Counted from the first letter of the stretch, positions 53,690 through 62,917 are shown. The stretch: 64,000 nt of DNA from CAYWKS01 sp964458935 (GCA_964458935.1 CAYWKS010000001.1:190430-254429); one strand, 5' to 3'. The notes: generated by a model from the sequence alone, not told the origin. Numbers and translations: made by a program.

Positions 53690-54328
53690 ATGCCCGAGCA
53701 CTGCATCATCATGGCCGACATCGTCGCCAGCTCGGACTATGAAGGGGCGGCGATGATGCGCGCCTTCCGAGCGATGGTGGACCGGGCCAATGCCGCGCAC
53801 GCAACGCGACTGCTCTCGCCTTTGACCATCACGCTCGGCGACGAGTTCCAGGGCGTGCCGGTGGATGTGCCGGCGGCGATCGACATCGTGCTCGAGCTTG
53901 AGGAGCAGCGTGTGCGCCAGGGCGCGCTGTTCAAGCTCCGCTACGTCATCCGCACCGGCACCATCGATACGCCGATCAACCCGCACAGCGCCCACCAAAT
54001 GGTCGGCGAGGGGCTTGCCGGCGCGCGGCGCCAACTGGCCGAGCTCAAGAAGAATCGACACGCCCGGATCGGGATCGCCATCGCCCCCGCCGCGGTCCGC
54101 GACGCGTTGAGCGACATGTTCGCCGTTTACTTCAGCCTCGTCGACGACTGGAAGGAGAAGGACTTGGACCTGGTGGAAGCGTTTCTCGATGAGCTGGACA
54201 ACGCCGAGGCGGCGCGACGGGTCAACCGGTCGCGCACCAGCGTGCTGCGTCGCTACCGCAGCCTGCGGATCGCGGCGTACCATGCCGCCCGCAGGTTGTT
54301 GCATTACCTGGCTCGGGAGGCGGCATGA
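53690..54328 (+). CDS. SatD-family protein with C-terminal HTH
   Basis: A 212-residue protein of the SatD type. The N-terminal domain has the family pattern CIIMADIVASSDYEGAAMM ... LSPLTITLGDEFQGVPVDV ... LFKLRYVIRTGTIDT ... MVGEGLAGARRQL, which resembles a nucleotide-cyclase-like fold without obvious catalytic confirmation. The C-terminal 60 residues look like an HTH (FLDELDNAEAARRVNRSRTSVLRRYRSLRIAAYH). A strong GGAGG site precedes the ATG. It overlaps the next membrane protein gene by ATGA. The tandem palindromes directly upstream suggest it, or another regulator, binds its own promoter. Confidence 0.78.
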   Translation: MPEHCIIMADIVASSDYEGAAMMRAFRAMVDRANAAHATRLLSPLTITLGDEFQGVPVDVPAAIDIVLELEEQRVRQGALFKLRYVIRTGTIDTPINPHSAHQMVGEGLAGARRQLAELKKNRHARIGIAIAPAAVRDALSDMFAVYFSLVDDWKEKDLDLVEAFLDELDNAEAARRVNRSRTSVLRRYRSLRIAAYHAARRLLHYLAREAA

Positions 54329-54735
54329 ACTGGCAAGCGGCCGGATGGACCGCCTGCGTCCTGGTCATCAGCGAATGCGCGCTGCCCTTTGTCTTTCAGG
54401 CCATCCGATGGATCTATCGCAAGCCACGGACGGACCCGCCGGACGCCTCGCGCGACCCGCTCGCCCACGAGCGGATCGAAGTGCACGACGTGATATCCGG
54501 GGTCATTCAGCGGCTGTTCCTGTTCCTTTGCCTCTCGCATCACATCTATCACGCCCTGACGTTCTTCGGCGCGTTGAAAGTGGCGGCCCACATGCGCGAC
54601 CGCCAGGACCCTCAGCACGATGACAAGACCACGGATCGGCTGTACGCGTACTATATCACGGGTAACCTGGTGACCGCCGGCGTGGCCGTCTGCTACTGGC
54701 GGTTCTGGGTATGGGTCACAGGTCTTGCCGGATAG
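54325..54735 (+). CDS. Membrane protein coupled to the satD-like gene, 136 aa
   Basis: An unrecognised integral membrane protein with about three hydrophobic helices: AGWTACVLVISECALPFVF, LFLFLCLSHHIYHALTFFGAL and YITGNLVTAGVAVCYWRFW. A charged cytosolic loop (RKPRTDPPDASRDPLAHERIEVHD) separates the first two. It is translationally coupled to the SatD-like protein by a 4-base overlap with GGGAGG upstream, so the two likely act together. SatD-type genes are often next to small membrane proteins, so a two-component membrane module is plausible. Confidence 0.72.
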   Translation: MNWQAAGWTACVLVISECALPFVFQAIRWIYRKPRTDPPDASRDPLAHERIEVHDVISGVIQRLFLFLCLSHHIYHALTFFGALKVAAHMRDRQDPQHDDKTTDRLYAYYITGNLVTAGVAVCYWRFWVWVTGLAG

Positions 54736-54774
54736 CGATGCAACGGTCATCGGCTCGGTCACAGGAGAAGCATC

Positions 54775-55128
54775 ATGAGCCTCGCAGGGATCGCCAACGT
54801 CCTGGGCGTCAGCACCAGCGCCGTCGAACAGCTCATCGAGGGGCACGCGACCGACTCGTTCGCCAAGCTCATCGGCGTGGAGCGGCTGTCGATCGAGGGG
54901 TTCCTGCGCGGGGCGTCGGCCGGCGGGATGGCACACGCCCTGAACTGCAGCGAACGCGCGGCGCTGGACCTGAGGAAGAAGATCGGCGTCGAAGGCGCGG
55001 TGGGGATCGTGATCGGGCTCGCCGCCGCCGCCCGCACCGAGCAGGGCCCCGCCGCCCCGCCCGTCGCCGAGCAGGTCTGGATGCAACCCGACGACGACGT
55101 CCAGGACATCGAGCTCGAGGACGACTGA
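54775..55128 (+). CDS. Hypothetical acidic protein, 117 aa
   Basis: Unrecognised. The start MSLAGIANVLGVSTSAVEQLIEGH resembles an HTH-like helix pair. GRASAGGM-type glycine turns and a NCSERAALDLRKKIGVEGAVGIVIGLAAAA segment follow, and the tail is acidic (QPDDDVQDIELEDD). AGGAG lies upstream of the ATG. It is 39 bases after the satD-associated membrane protein on the same strand, so it may be the third gene of that unit, and it converges on marC. Confidence 0.6.
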   Translation: MSLAGIANVLGVSTSAVEQLIEGHATDSFAKLIGVERLSIEGFLRGASAGGMAHALNCSERAALDLRKKIGVEGAVGIVIGLAAAARTEQGPAAPPVAEQVWMQPDDDVQDIELEDD

Positions 55129-55136
55129 GCCGACGA

Positions 55137-55778
55137 TTATCCGGGGAGGCCGACACCCTGACGCAGGTTCAGCCAACGCTCGATGCCCTGAAGGATCATC
55201 TCGATGGCGATGGTGCCGATCAGCAACGCCGACACCCGACCGGTCAACTCGATGTACCGCTCGACCAGCTCGTTGTAGCGGTTGCGGACGCGGTCGTGAA
55301 CGAGCTTGAGCACGGTCAGGCCGATGATCACCGCCAGCATCGCCGACGCCACCGAGGCGACGGCCAGAGGCGCCGGCATCTCCGCGCCGGCGAGGATCGA
55401 GGCGCTGATCGTGCCCGGGCCGATCATGAACGGCAGGGCGATCGACCCGGCGACGTGGCGCGGCTCGCCGCGGAGCTGCTCCACCGCGTTCGGGCCCTGC
55501 GTGAAGAAACGGAACCCGATCAGCAGGAACAGCAGCCCGCCGAAGATCTGGAACGACGCAAACCGCACCTGGAGCAGGTCCCGGAACACCGCGTCGCCCG
55601 CAAGCACGAACACGCTGAACACCCCGAAGCTGATCAACGAAGCCCGGTACAACACCACGCGGAACATGCGGCCGTCCATCTTCCGCATCAGGTCCAGCAG
55701 ATAGAGCATCATCAGGAACGGATTGAGCAACACGAAGAAGAACGAGAAGCTCTTCAGGAATGCGTCGGCGGCTTCCAT
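55137..55778 (-). CDS. MarC family integral membrane protein
   Basis: A 213-residue protein with six predicted membrane helices and the MarC pattern: FFVLLNPFLMMLYLLDL near the N-terminus (the NP motif), FGGLLFLLIGFRFF, PRHVAGSIALPFMIGPGTISASI (the repeated PxxxGPGT motif) and a C-terminal LTGRVSALLIGTIAIEMILQGIERWL. The function of MarC proteins is not established despite the historical link to multiple antibiotic resistance. It is divergent in orientation from nothing nearby and lies about 100 bases past the fba terminator. Confidence 0.92.
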   Translation of the reverse strand: MEAADAFLKSFSFFFVLLNPFLMMLYLLDLMRKMDGRMFRVVLYRASLISFGVFSVFVLAGDAVFRDLLQVRFASFQIFGGLLFLLIGFRFFTQGPNAVEQLRGEPRHVAGSIALPFMIGPGTISASILAGAEMPAPLAVASVASAMLAVIIGLTVLKLVHDRVRNRYNELVERYIELTGRVSALLIGTIAIEMILQGIERWLNLRQGVGLPG

Positions 55779-55876
55779 GATGCGTATCCGTCCAAGGTGA
55801 GTTCACGCGGCCCGTGGCGGGCGCAGGGGCGCGATGTTCAGCGGTCGGCGCAGTGTACTCCAGACGGCCATGACAT

Positions 55877-55901
55877 AAAAAAGCCCATCGGGGCGATGGG
55901 C
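55877..55901 (-). terminator. Rho-independent terminator of fba
   Basis: Minus strand: GCCCATCG-CCC-CGATGGGC stem-loop (55883-55901) followed directly by TTTTTT (55877-55882), 31 bases after the aldolase stop codon. Confidence 0.93.
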
Positions 55902-55931
55902 TCTCGGGCAAGCTCGATGCAGCGGTGCGGC

Positions 55932-56951
55932 TCAGGCGCCGACCGCCTGCTTGTAGTAATCCGGCAGGGGCTGGCCCTGATCGCTCCAGTGCTTGTTGAC
56001 CTGTTCGGCCTTGCCGGCGGAGTTGAGCATGTGCAGCTTCCGCTTGACCATCTCGACGATCGCCTCGCGGCCCGGACCGAGATACTTGCGGGGGTCGAAC
56101 TCCGCGGGCTTGGTCGCGAACACCTCACGGATCTTCGCCGTCAGCGCCAGACGCAGGTCCGTGTCGATATTGACCTTGCACACGCCGTACTTCTGCACCG
56201 CCATGGCGATCTGGTCCTCGGGCACGCCCTTGGCGTTGGGCATCTCGCCGCCGTACTGGTTGACCAGGTCGATGAACTCCTGAGGGACGCTGGACGAGCC
56301 GTGCATCACCAGCGGCAGGCCCGGGCAGGTCTGCATGATCTGCTCGATCCGGTCGAACGCCAGCTTGGCTTCCTTCTTGAACTTGTATGCCCCGTGGCTG
56401 GTGCCGATGGCGACGGCCAGAGAATCGATCCCGGTCTTCTCCCAGAACTCCTTCGCCTCGTCGGGCTTGGTGAGGTACTTCTCGACGTTCTCCTCGAAGT
56501 CGGCGGCGCCAACGACGTCTTCCTCGATGCCGCCGAGCTGGCCGAGTTCGGCCTCGACGACCACGCCGGCCGCGTGCGCCTTCTCAACCGCGGCCTTGCT
56601 CACCGCCACGTTCTCGTCGAACGGGTCGTGCGAGCCGTCGATCATGACGCTGGTGAACCCGTCGTTGATGCACTCCTCGACGAGTTCGACCGTGTCGCCG
56701 TGGTCGAGGTGGATCGCGATGGGCAGGTCGGGGTGCTCCTCGACCGCGGCGTTGATGATGTGCCGCAGGTAGGTCATGTTGGCGTACTTCCGCGCGCCCT
56801 TGGAAATCTGGAGGATCAGCGGGCTCGACTCGGCCGCGGCGGCGTCGATGATGCCCTGCGTGATCTCCATGTTGTTGACGTTGAACGCGCCGACGGCGAA
56901 ACCGCCCTCATAGGCAAGGTCGAACATCGGCTTGGTGGTCATCAGCGGCAT
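55932..56951 (-). CDS. fba: Class II fructose-bisphosphate aldolase
   Basis: A 339-residue zinc-dependent aldolase of glycolysis and gluconeogenesis. The first part is AYEGGFAVGAFNVNNMEITQGIIDAA. Zinc and catalytic residues lie in IAIHLDHGDTVE (Asp-His), VVVEAELGQLGGIEED (Glu), AVAIGTSHGAYK (His) and LVMHGSSSVP (His/Gly). CKVNIDTDLRLALTAKIREVF is the phosphate-binding segment. The ATG at 56951 has GGGAG 9 bases upstream. It ends at a strong terminator and seems to be a single-gene unit. Confidence 0.96.
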   Translation of the reverse strand: MPLMTTKPMFDLAYEGGFAVGAFNVNNMEITQGIIDAAAAESSPLILQISKGARKYANMTYLRHIINAAVEEHPDLPIAIHLDHGDTVELVEECINDGFTSVMIDGSHDPFDENVAVSKAAVEKAHAAGVVVEAELGQLGGIEEDVVGAADFEENVEKYLTKPDEAKEFWEKTGIDSLAVAIGTSHGAYKFKKEAKLAFDRIEQIMQTCPGLPLVMHGSSSVPQEFIDLVNQYGGEMPNAKGVPEDQIAMAVQKYGVCKVNIDTDLRLALTAKIREVFATKPAEFDPRKYLGPGREAIVEMVKRKLHMLNSAGKAEQVNKHWSDQGQPLPDYYKQAVGA

Positions 56952-57133
56952 GATGAATCTCCCATCAATGGGGGTTTGGGGGCGGTGGGGCGGCAGGACT
57001 GCCGGGTTAGGCAGTATAGCAAAATCGTCCCCGCTTGGGCAGGGCGCCATGCCGCCAAACGTGAACGACAGCCCGGTTCGACCTGGGGCGGGGGCGGTCG
57101 CGCCGGCCGCCTGCTCGGGTCGCAACGAGGCGC

Positions 57134-59257
57134 CTACTTCAGCTTGTCCGACGGCCCGGGGTCGGCCTTGTCCGGCTCGCGCTCGGGCCAACGTTCCGGA
57201 CGCAGCCGCTTCTCGAGCAGGGCCTTGGCTTCCGCGGCGGAACCGAGCTTCTTGCGATGGGCGTGACGGATGTAGTGCATCTGCTCTTCCGGCAACGCGC
57301 CGCGGCGCTCACGCAGCAACCCGCGGAACAGCGCATAGCACATCAGCAGGGTGATCAGGCAGAACGGCAGGCCCACCGTGATGCTCGCGGTCTGCAGGGC
57401 GCTGAGTCCGCCGGCGAGGAGCAACACCGCCGCCAGCAGACCCTCGAGGCAGCCCCAGAAGATGCGCGTGCCCGTCGGCGGGTCCTGGTTGCCGCCCGAG
57501 GCGATGATGTCCGCCACCAGCGAGGCCGAGTCCGAACTGGTGATGAAGAACAGGATGATGCTCACCGTCCCGAGGATCGCGGTCACGATCGTGATCGGAT
57601 ACGCGTCGAGCATGCGGAACATCACCGTGCTCAGTGAATCCACGGTCGACGTGCGGTCCTCGGTCAGCACCGCACTGTCGAGGTAGCCCATCAGGCTCAG
57701 GTCGGCCTGTTGAGCCATGTACTTGCCGTCGAAGGCCTCGTCGGGCGATGGCGCGTAGAGCCGGCTGTTGTCGTCGCCGCAAACCATGACGCCATAGGTG
57801 TTGTATGCGACGGTGTTGCCGGCCTTGGTGATCAGTGTGCCGTCGTCGCGGGTGCGGAGCAGGACGTTGGTGGGCTTGGCAACGCCGCGGATGGTGGGGC
57901 CGATCTGCCACTGGCCGTCCTCGGTGAGCGGGTAGCCGTCCCGCTTGACCTGGACGAGGAACGTTTGCGGCTCGTAGCCGTAGTGGGCGAGCAGACCCCG
58001 CCGGAGCTGGGCCTCGTCGGGCTCGTGGCCGAGTTCGGCGGTGAGCTGTTCGCTGACCTGTTGGCGGGCCTGGCTGTCGGCGATCTCGGGGGCGATCTCC
58101 TGGTGCAGGGCGCTGTTGCCGAACCCGGTCAGCCAGATGATCGCCACGGTGGTCGGCACCAGCAACGTGCCCACGACGAACTCGCGGATGGTGCGGCCCT
58201 TGGAGACACGGGCGATGAACATGCCCACGAAAGGCGACCAGGCGATCCACCAGCCCCAATAGAAGACCGTCCAACTGCCGAACCAACTCGATTGCTCGCC
58301 ACTGCCGTAAGCGGCGGTGAAGAAGCTCGCCGTCGGCAGCCACTCCAGGTACTGGCCGGTATTCTCGACCAGCGACCGGAACAGGTAAACCGTGGGCCCG
58401 GCGACGAACAGGAAGATCAGCAGGAAGGCCGCGATCCCCATGTTGGTCTCGCTGAGTCGGCGGATGCCCACGTCCAGGCCCGAGACCAGCGACAGCACGG
58501 CGCAGGCGGTGATGCCGGCGATCAGGGCGACCTGGACCCAGGTGCCCTGGGGCACGGCCCCGCCGGTGACGTAGTACAGGCCGGCATTCACCTGCTTGGC
58601 GCCCAGGCCCAGCGAGGTGGCCAGGCCGAACAGCGTCGCCAGCACGGCCATGATGTCGATCACGTCGCCCAGCCGACCGTGGATCCGCTCGCCGAAGATG
58701 GGAAAGAAGACCGAGCGGAAGCTCAGCGGCAGGCCGCGTCGAAACCCGAAGTACGCCAGGGCCAGCGCGACCAGCGCGTACAATGCCCACGGATGCAGGC
58801 ACCAGTGTGCGAGGGTGATGGCCATGGACTCTTTCGCCGCACCGGGAGTCTGGCCCGCGCTGAACAGCGGGTTGCCGTAGTGGTACATCGGCTCGGCCAC
58901 GCCCCAGAACAGCATGCCGATGCCCATGCCCGCGCTGTAGAGCATGGCGAACCACGTGATCGTGGGAAACTCCGGCTCCTGGCCGTCGGGGCCGAGGCGG
59001 ATGTCCCCGAACTTGCTGAAGCAAAGCACCAGCGCCAGGATGAGGAACAGCGACATCGAGGCGATGTAGAGCCAGGAGAAGTTGCTGACGATGCCGGCCT
59101 GCAGCCATTTGGCGATAATCATGGTGCGGCCGGGAAACGCCGCGGCCAGCACGACGAACAACACGATCAGCCCCGCGGAGAATGGGAAGACGACCGGGTG
59201 GCCCTCAAAGAACTTCTTCTTCTGCTCATCGCTTAAGCCGGGCGTGACTTCAGACAC
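57134..59257 (-). CDS. BCCT-family transporter with a large inserted domain
   Basis: A 707-residue Na+- or H+-coupled transporter for betaine, choline or carnitine-type solutes. It has the family motif GMGIGMLFWGVAEPMYHYGNP (residues about 111-130), ALYALVALALAYFGFR, and the Trp-rich WGWWIAWSPFVGMFIARVSKGRTIREF (about 334-360). The glycine motif suits a betaine-type, cation-coupled carrier. Residues about 385-545 form a hydrophilic insertion between two membrane helices, where relatives have only about 30-40 residues. The start is GTG 59257 with GAGG upstream; the ORF extension beyond is non-coding. Likely role is osmoprotectant uptake. Confidence 0.92.
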   Translation of the reverse strand: MSEVTPGLSDEQKKKFFEGHPVVFPFSAGLIVLFVVLAAAFPGRTMIIAKWLQAGIVSNFSWLYIASMSLFLILALVLCFSKFGDIRLGPDGQEPEFPTITWFAMLYSAGMGIGMLFWGVAEPMYHYGNPLFSAGQTPGAAKESMAITLAHWCLHPWALYALVALALAYFGFRRGLPLSFRSVFFPIFGERIHGRLGDVIDIMAVLATLFGLATSLGLGAKQVNAGLYYVTGGAVPQGTWVQVALIAGITACAVLSLVSGLDVGIRRLSETNMGIAAFLLIFLFVAGPTVYLFRSLVENTGQYLEWLPTASFFTAAYGSGEQSSWFGSWTVFYWGWWIAWSPFVGMFIARVSKGRTIREFVVGTLLVPTTVAIIWLTGFGNSALHQEIAPEIADSQARQQVSEQLTAELGHEPDEAQLRRGLLAHYGYEPQTFLVQVKRDGYPLTEDGQWQIGPTIRGVAKPTNVLLRTRDDGTLITKAGNTVAYNTYGVMVCGDDNSRLYAPSPDEAFDGKYMAQQADLSLMGYLDSAVLTEDRTSTVDSLSTVMFRMLDAYPITIVTAILGTVSIILFFITSSDSASLVADIIASGGNQDPPTGTRIFWGCLEGLLAAVLLLAGGLSALQTASITVGLPFCLITLLMCYALFRGLLRERRGALPEEQMHYIRHAHRKKLGSAAEAKALLEKRLRPERWPEREPDKADPGPSDKLK

Positions 59258-59444
59258 TGAACACCTCGTTTTGACGTGACTTACGAATCTGGGCCGCGAG
59301 CCTTCATTATGGGTTGCCCGGTGGCCGTCGCAACCGCCGCGCGGGGCGAACGCGGCGGAGGCGGCGTTTTGCCGCACCAAAACCTCGTTTTCGCGGGGCA
59401 TGTTGCTTTGTGTTGGGCCATCAGCCCGGGCTATGCTCGGCCAC

Positions 59445-60338
59445 ATGTCCCGCCCGGAAGCAGATCGCTCGCCAACGAGCGCCGGCCGCGTGGCCTGGAC
59501 CGCGCTGGTCGGCGGGGTGGTCATCATGGCCGCCAAGCTCGGCGTGTTCTTCCTGACCAACTCGGCGGCGGTGCTGGGCGATGCGATGGAGTCGGTGGTG
59601 AACATCGCCGCCTCGGCGATGGCGCTGTTCAGCGTCTGGTACGCGGCGCGGCCGGCCGACCGGGAGCATCCATACGGCCACGGCAAGATGGAGTTCGTCA
59701 CCGCCGCCGCGGAGGGGTTGCTGATTATCGTCTCCGGGGCGGCGGTTGCGGTGGAGTCGGTCCGACGCATGGTCGAAGGCGCGACGATCCGATCGCCGGG
59801 CCCGGGCGTGGCAGCGCTGGTGGTGCTGGCGCTGTTGTTGGCGGTGCTCGCGCGGCACATCATGCGACGCGGCGCGGCGCTGCACAGCACGGCCCTGATC
59901 GCGGACGGCAGACATCTGCTCGCCGATGCCGTGACCAGCCTCGCGGTTGCCGCGTCGCTGGCCGTGGTCGCGCTGACCGGCTGGGGCTGGCTGGACGCCG
60001 TCGTCGCCGTGGTCGTTTGTGCCTGGATCGTCTGGACCGGATCGAGCGTGATCCGCCGGGCGTTGCACGGTCTGATGGACCGGATCGACCCCGAGGATGA
60101 CCGGGCGATCCGCGGCATCCTCGACGAGGAGGTCGCCGCCGGCCGCATCGCCAGCTACGAGAAGGTCCGCCACCGCCACCAGGGTGCCGAGCACTGGGTG
60201 GACATGCACCTGCGGTTCGATCCGTCGATGCCGGTCGAGCGGGCTCACGCGACGGCGACCGCGATCGAGCGGCGGATCATCGACCACCTGGGCGAAGGCA
60301 ACGCCACGGCGCACATCGAGCCGCAGCCGAACACCTGA
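59445..60338 (+). CDS. Cation diffusion facilitator (CDF) metal exporter
   Basis: A 297-residue CDF antiporter exporting Zn2+, Fe2+ or similar metals. Six membrane helices start at RVAWTALVGGVVIMAAKLGVFFLTNS. Metal-site residues lie in AVLGDAMESVVN (helix 2) and DGRHLLADAVTSL (HxxxD, helix 5), with the conserved loop REHPYGHGKMEFVTAAAEG. The cytosolic C-terminal domain includes RHRHQGAEHWVDMHLRFDPSMPVERAH. ATG 59445 or 59433 are both possible. It is divergent from the BCCT gene and converges on the helicase gene with an 8-base gap. Confidence 0.92.
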   Translation: MSRPEADRSPTSAGRVAWTALVGGVVIMAAKLGVFFLTNSAAVLGDAMESVVNIAASAMALFSVWYAARPADREHPYGHGKMEFVTAAAEGLLIIVSGAAVAVESVRRMVEGATIRSPGPGVAALVVLALLLAVLARHIMRRGAALHSTALIADGRHLLADAVTSLAVAASLAVVALTGWGWLDAVVAVVVCAWIVWTGSSVIRRALHGLMDRIDPEDDRAIRGILDEEVAAGRIASYEKVRHRHQGAEHWVDMHLRFDPSMPVERAHATATAIERRIIDHLGEGNATAHIEPQPNT

Positions 60339-60346
60339 GCGCCGCC

Positions 60347-62608
60347 CTACCGCTCCATGCGTTCGAGGCGGGCGTATTCGAGGATGAGGGTCTTGGGGCC
60401 GACGGCGTCGAAGTCGACCTTGGCGCGGGCATTGGGCCCGGCGCCGGAGATGCTGATCACGTCGCCCTGGCCGAACTGCGGATGGCTGACGCGGCATCCG
60501 ACTTCCAGCCCGCCGACGGACCGCGGCCGGCCGCCCGACGCCGACCGCGCCGGGGCGCGACCCGGCGCGCCGTCTTCGGCGTAAGTGCTCCAGCCGCTCG
60601 CGTGGTCCCGCACATCGATCACCGCCTCGGGCATCTCGCGTAAGAACTGGCTGGGGATCGCCCGCTCGCGCTGGCCCCGGATCGTCCGGTAGCGGGCGTG
60701 GCTGAGCATGATGTCCCGCCGTGCGCGTGTGATCCCCACGAAGCACAGCCGACGCTCCTCCTCCAGTTCCTCGGCCGAGTCCATCGAGCGGCTGTGCGGC
60801 AGCAGCCCTTCTTCGAGCCCGATGATGGCGACGACGTTGAATTCCAGGCCCTTGGCCGCGTGCAGCGTCATGAGCGTGACCGCGCCGTCGCTGTCGGCGC
60901 CGCCTTCCATGCGGTCGATGTCGCTCACCAGCGCGATCGATTCAAGGTAATCTGCGAGGCGCTGACGCAGCGTCGCGTCCTCCTCGCCGTACTCCTCGTC
61001 GAACCGCTGGGCCGCGGTGATCAGCTCGTAAAGGTTCGCCAGCTTTTCCTCGTCTTCCTTCTGGTAGTACGCCTCAAGGCCCGAGTCGCGGATGACCATC
61101 TCGACCACGTCGCGCATGCCGGGCTCGAACGTCAACGCCTCGGCGTCGCCGTCGACCTTCGCGGTCCACTGGTCGATGGTCTGGCGGAACCGGGCGATTG
61201 ACCGTACAGCCGAAGGCGTGAGCGAGCTGACGTTGACGGCCCGCTCGATCGCTTCCCAGGGCTTGACGCCCTGCGACGCGGCGTATGCCTGCAGGCGTTC
61301 GATCGTCGTCTTGCCGATCCCGCGTGCGGGCGTGTTGATGATCCGCAGCAGCGAGATTTCATCGCCGGGATTGTACAGCACGCGGAGGTAGGCCACGGCG
61401 TCGCGGACCTCCTTCCGCTGGTAGAACGCCGTGCCCCGCGCCACGATGTACGGGATGCTCGACCGCAGCAGCCCGTCTTCCATCACGCGGCTGAGCGCGT
61501 TCATGCGGTAGAACACGACCATGTCCGACCATGGCCGGCCCGCGTCGTGATGCTCGCGGAGGTAGTCGACGACGAGCTGGGCTTCGTGTTCCTCGTCGCC
61601 CGCAGCGACCACGCGCAGCTTGGACCCGCCGGCGTTGTCCGTGAACAGGGGCTTGTGCTTCCGCTTGCGATTGTTCTGGATCAGGGCGTCGGCCGCCTGG
61701 AGGATCTGCGGGGTCGAGCGCCAGTTCTGCCCCAGCGCGATCACCTTCGCCTGGGGGTAGTGCTCCTCGAACTCGAGGATGTTGCGGATGTCCGCCCCGC
61801 GCCAGCCGTAGATCGACTGGTCCGGGTCGCCGACGGCGCAGATGTTGTGGTGTTGTGCGGCGAGCTGATGCGCGATGAGAAACTGAGCGTGATTGGTGTC
61901 CTGGTACTCGTCGATGAGCAGGTACTGGAATCGGTCCTGCATCTCGCTGCGAACCCGCTCGTCGCGGCGCAACAGGAACGCGGTCTCCATGAGCAGATCG
62001 TCGAAGTCCAGCGCATCGTTGTTGCGGAGGATCTGCTGATACGCCTGATAGCCGCGGGCGACGATCCGCTGGAAGAAGTCGCCGGCCTGCTTCGCGTAGT
62101 CCTCGGCGTCGATGAGCTGGTTCTTGGCGTTGCTGATCGCCGACAGCACCGAATCCGGCGAGAAGTTCTTGCTGTTGATGTTCTCCGCTTCCAGCGCCTG
62201 CTTCATGGCGCGCTTCTGGTCGGCCGAGTCGTAGATCACGAACCCCGGGTTGAACCCCGCGCGTTCGGCGAACTCGCGGAGCAGACGGACGCACAGCGCG
62301 TGGAAGGTGCCGATAGAAACCGCCTTGGCCTGTCGCGGGGTGAGCAGTTCCGCAGCACGCTCGCGCATCTCGCCGGCGGCCTTGTTGGTGAAGGTGATCG
62401 CGCAGATCTGCCACGGCGCCAGCCCGACCTCCCGGACCAGCCAGGCGACCCGTCGCGTGATCACCCGCGTCTTGCCCGACCCCGCCGCCGCGACCACCAG
62501 CACCGGGCCTTCCGTCGTCGTCACCGCGGCCCGCTGGGGCTCGGTCAGATCGGTCAGCAACTCGTGATCGGCGGGAATCGGCGGCGTCTGGGCGTTCAAA
62601 TCACTCAT
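60347..62608 (-). CDS. pcrA: UvrD/PcrA-type ATP-dependent DNA helicase
   Basis: A 753-residue SF1A 3'-5' helicase of excision repair and replication restart. Motifs are Q (LTDLTEPQRAAV), Walker A VVAAAGSGKTRVI, Ia ITFTNKAAGEMRERA, Walker B LLIDEYQDTNHAQF, III GDPDQSIYGWRGAD, IV GQNWRSTPQIL, V TLMTLHAAKGLEF and VI RRLCFVGITRARRD. The C-terminal Tudor-like segment GCRVSHPQFGQGDVISISG is PcrA/UvrD-type. UvrD and PcrA cannot be told apart by eye. It is divergent from nrdJ across an 800-base control region. Confidence 0.95.
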   Translation of the reverse strand: MSDLNAQTPPIPADHELLTDLTEPQRAAVTTTEGPVLVVAAAGSGKTRVITRRVAWLVREVGLAPWQICAITFTNKAAGEMRERAAELLTPRQAKAVSIGTFHALCVRLLREFAERAGFNPGFVIYDSADQKRAMKQALEAENINSKNFSPDSVLSAISNAKNQLIDAEDYAKQAGDFFQRIVARGYQAYQQILRNNDALDFDDLLMETAFLLRRDERVRSEMQDRFQYLLIDEYQDTNHAQFLIAHQLAAQHHNICAVGDPDQSIYGWRGADIRNILEFEEHYPQAKVIALGQNWRSTPQILQAADALIQNNRKRKHKPLFTDNAGGSKLRVVAAGDEEHEAQLVVDYLREHHDAGRPWSDMVVFYRMNALSRVMEDGLLRSSIPYIVARGTAFYQRKEVRDAVAYLRVLYNPGDEISLLRIINTPARGIGKTTIERLQAYAASQGVKPWEAIERAVNVSSLTPSAVRSIARFRQTIDQWTAKVDGDAEALTFEPGMRDVVEMVIRDSGLEAYYQKEDEEKLANLYELITAAQRFDEEYGEEDATLRQRLADYLESIALVSDIDRMEGGADSDGAVTLMTLHAAKGLEFNVVAIIGLEEGLLPHSRSMDSAEELEEERRLCFVGITRARRDIMLSHARYRTIRGQRERAIPSQFLREMPEAVIDVRDHASGWSTYAEDGAPGRAPARSASGGRPRSVGGLEVGCRVSHPQFGQGDVISISGAGPNARAKVDFDAVGPKTLILEYARLERMER

Positions 62609-62917
62609 GGCCGCATCCTAGCAAATGCGGTAATCGCGGAGCGGGCGTATCGGCAAACCGGTTGATCGGTCGTGCCACAGACCGCAGCGACCTGCTTGGC
62701 GGCGCTGGCAAGCGTATCAATGGCATGGAAAGGGCATCGCGTCTTGACATGAGTCAGGTATGCACCGACAGCACCCCCATATCTTGTGGAAAAGCTGGCG
62801 TGCGTTGTCGGCGGCCCCCACGGGTTGCGCTTGATTAGAATAATTTTCACCCTTAAGCCGTGGCGACTCGGCAACTTGCGACCGACAGGGGTGTGGGCTA
62901 CCAGATTTTGTAAAGTT
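62609..62917. other. Upstream half of the pcrA-nrdJ control region
   Basis: About 310 bases without a supported gene. It should hold the pcrA promoter on the minus strand, which I cannot pinpoint. It contains the NrdR-like box at 62774-62789 and an AT-rich patch near 62835-62850. A TTGACA near 62744 lacks a -10 at normal spacing. Confidence 0.4.
62774..62789. promoter_or_regulatory. NrdR-box-like site
   Basis: CCCCCATATCTTGTGG matches the NrdR consensus ACACWATATMTWGTGT at 12 of 16 positions, with the right half ATATCTTGTG complete. NrdR represses ribonucleotide reductase genes, and nrdJ is the next gene on the plus strand. A second spaced box, usual for NrdR, was not found. Confidence 0.4.

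Noticed and set aside
59258..60148. In-frame upstream extension of the BCCT gene
   Set aside because: Antisense to the CDF transporter and without membrane or signal features; the family N-terminus starts at the GTG at 59257.
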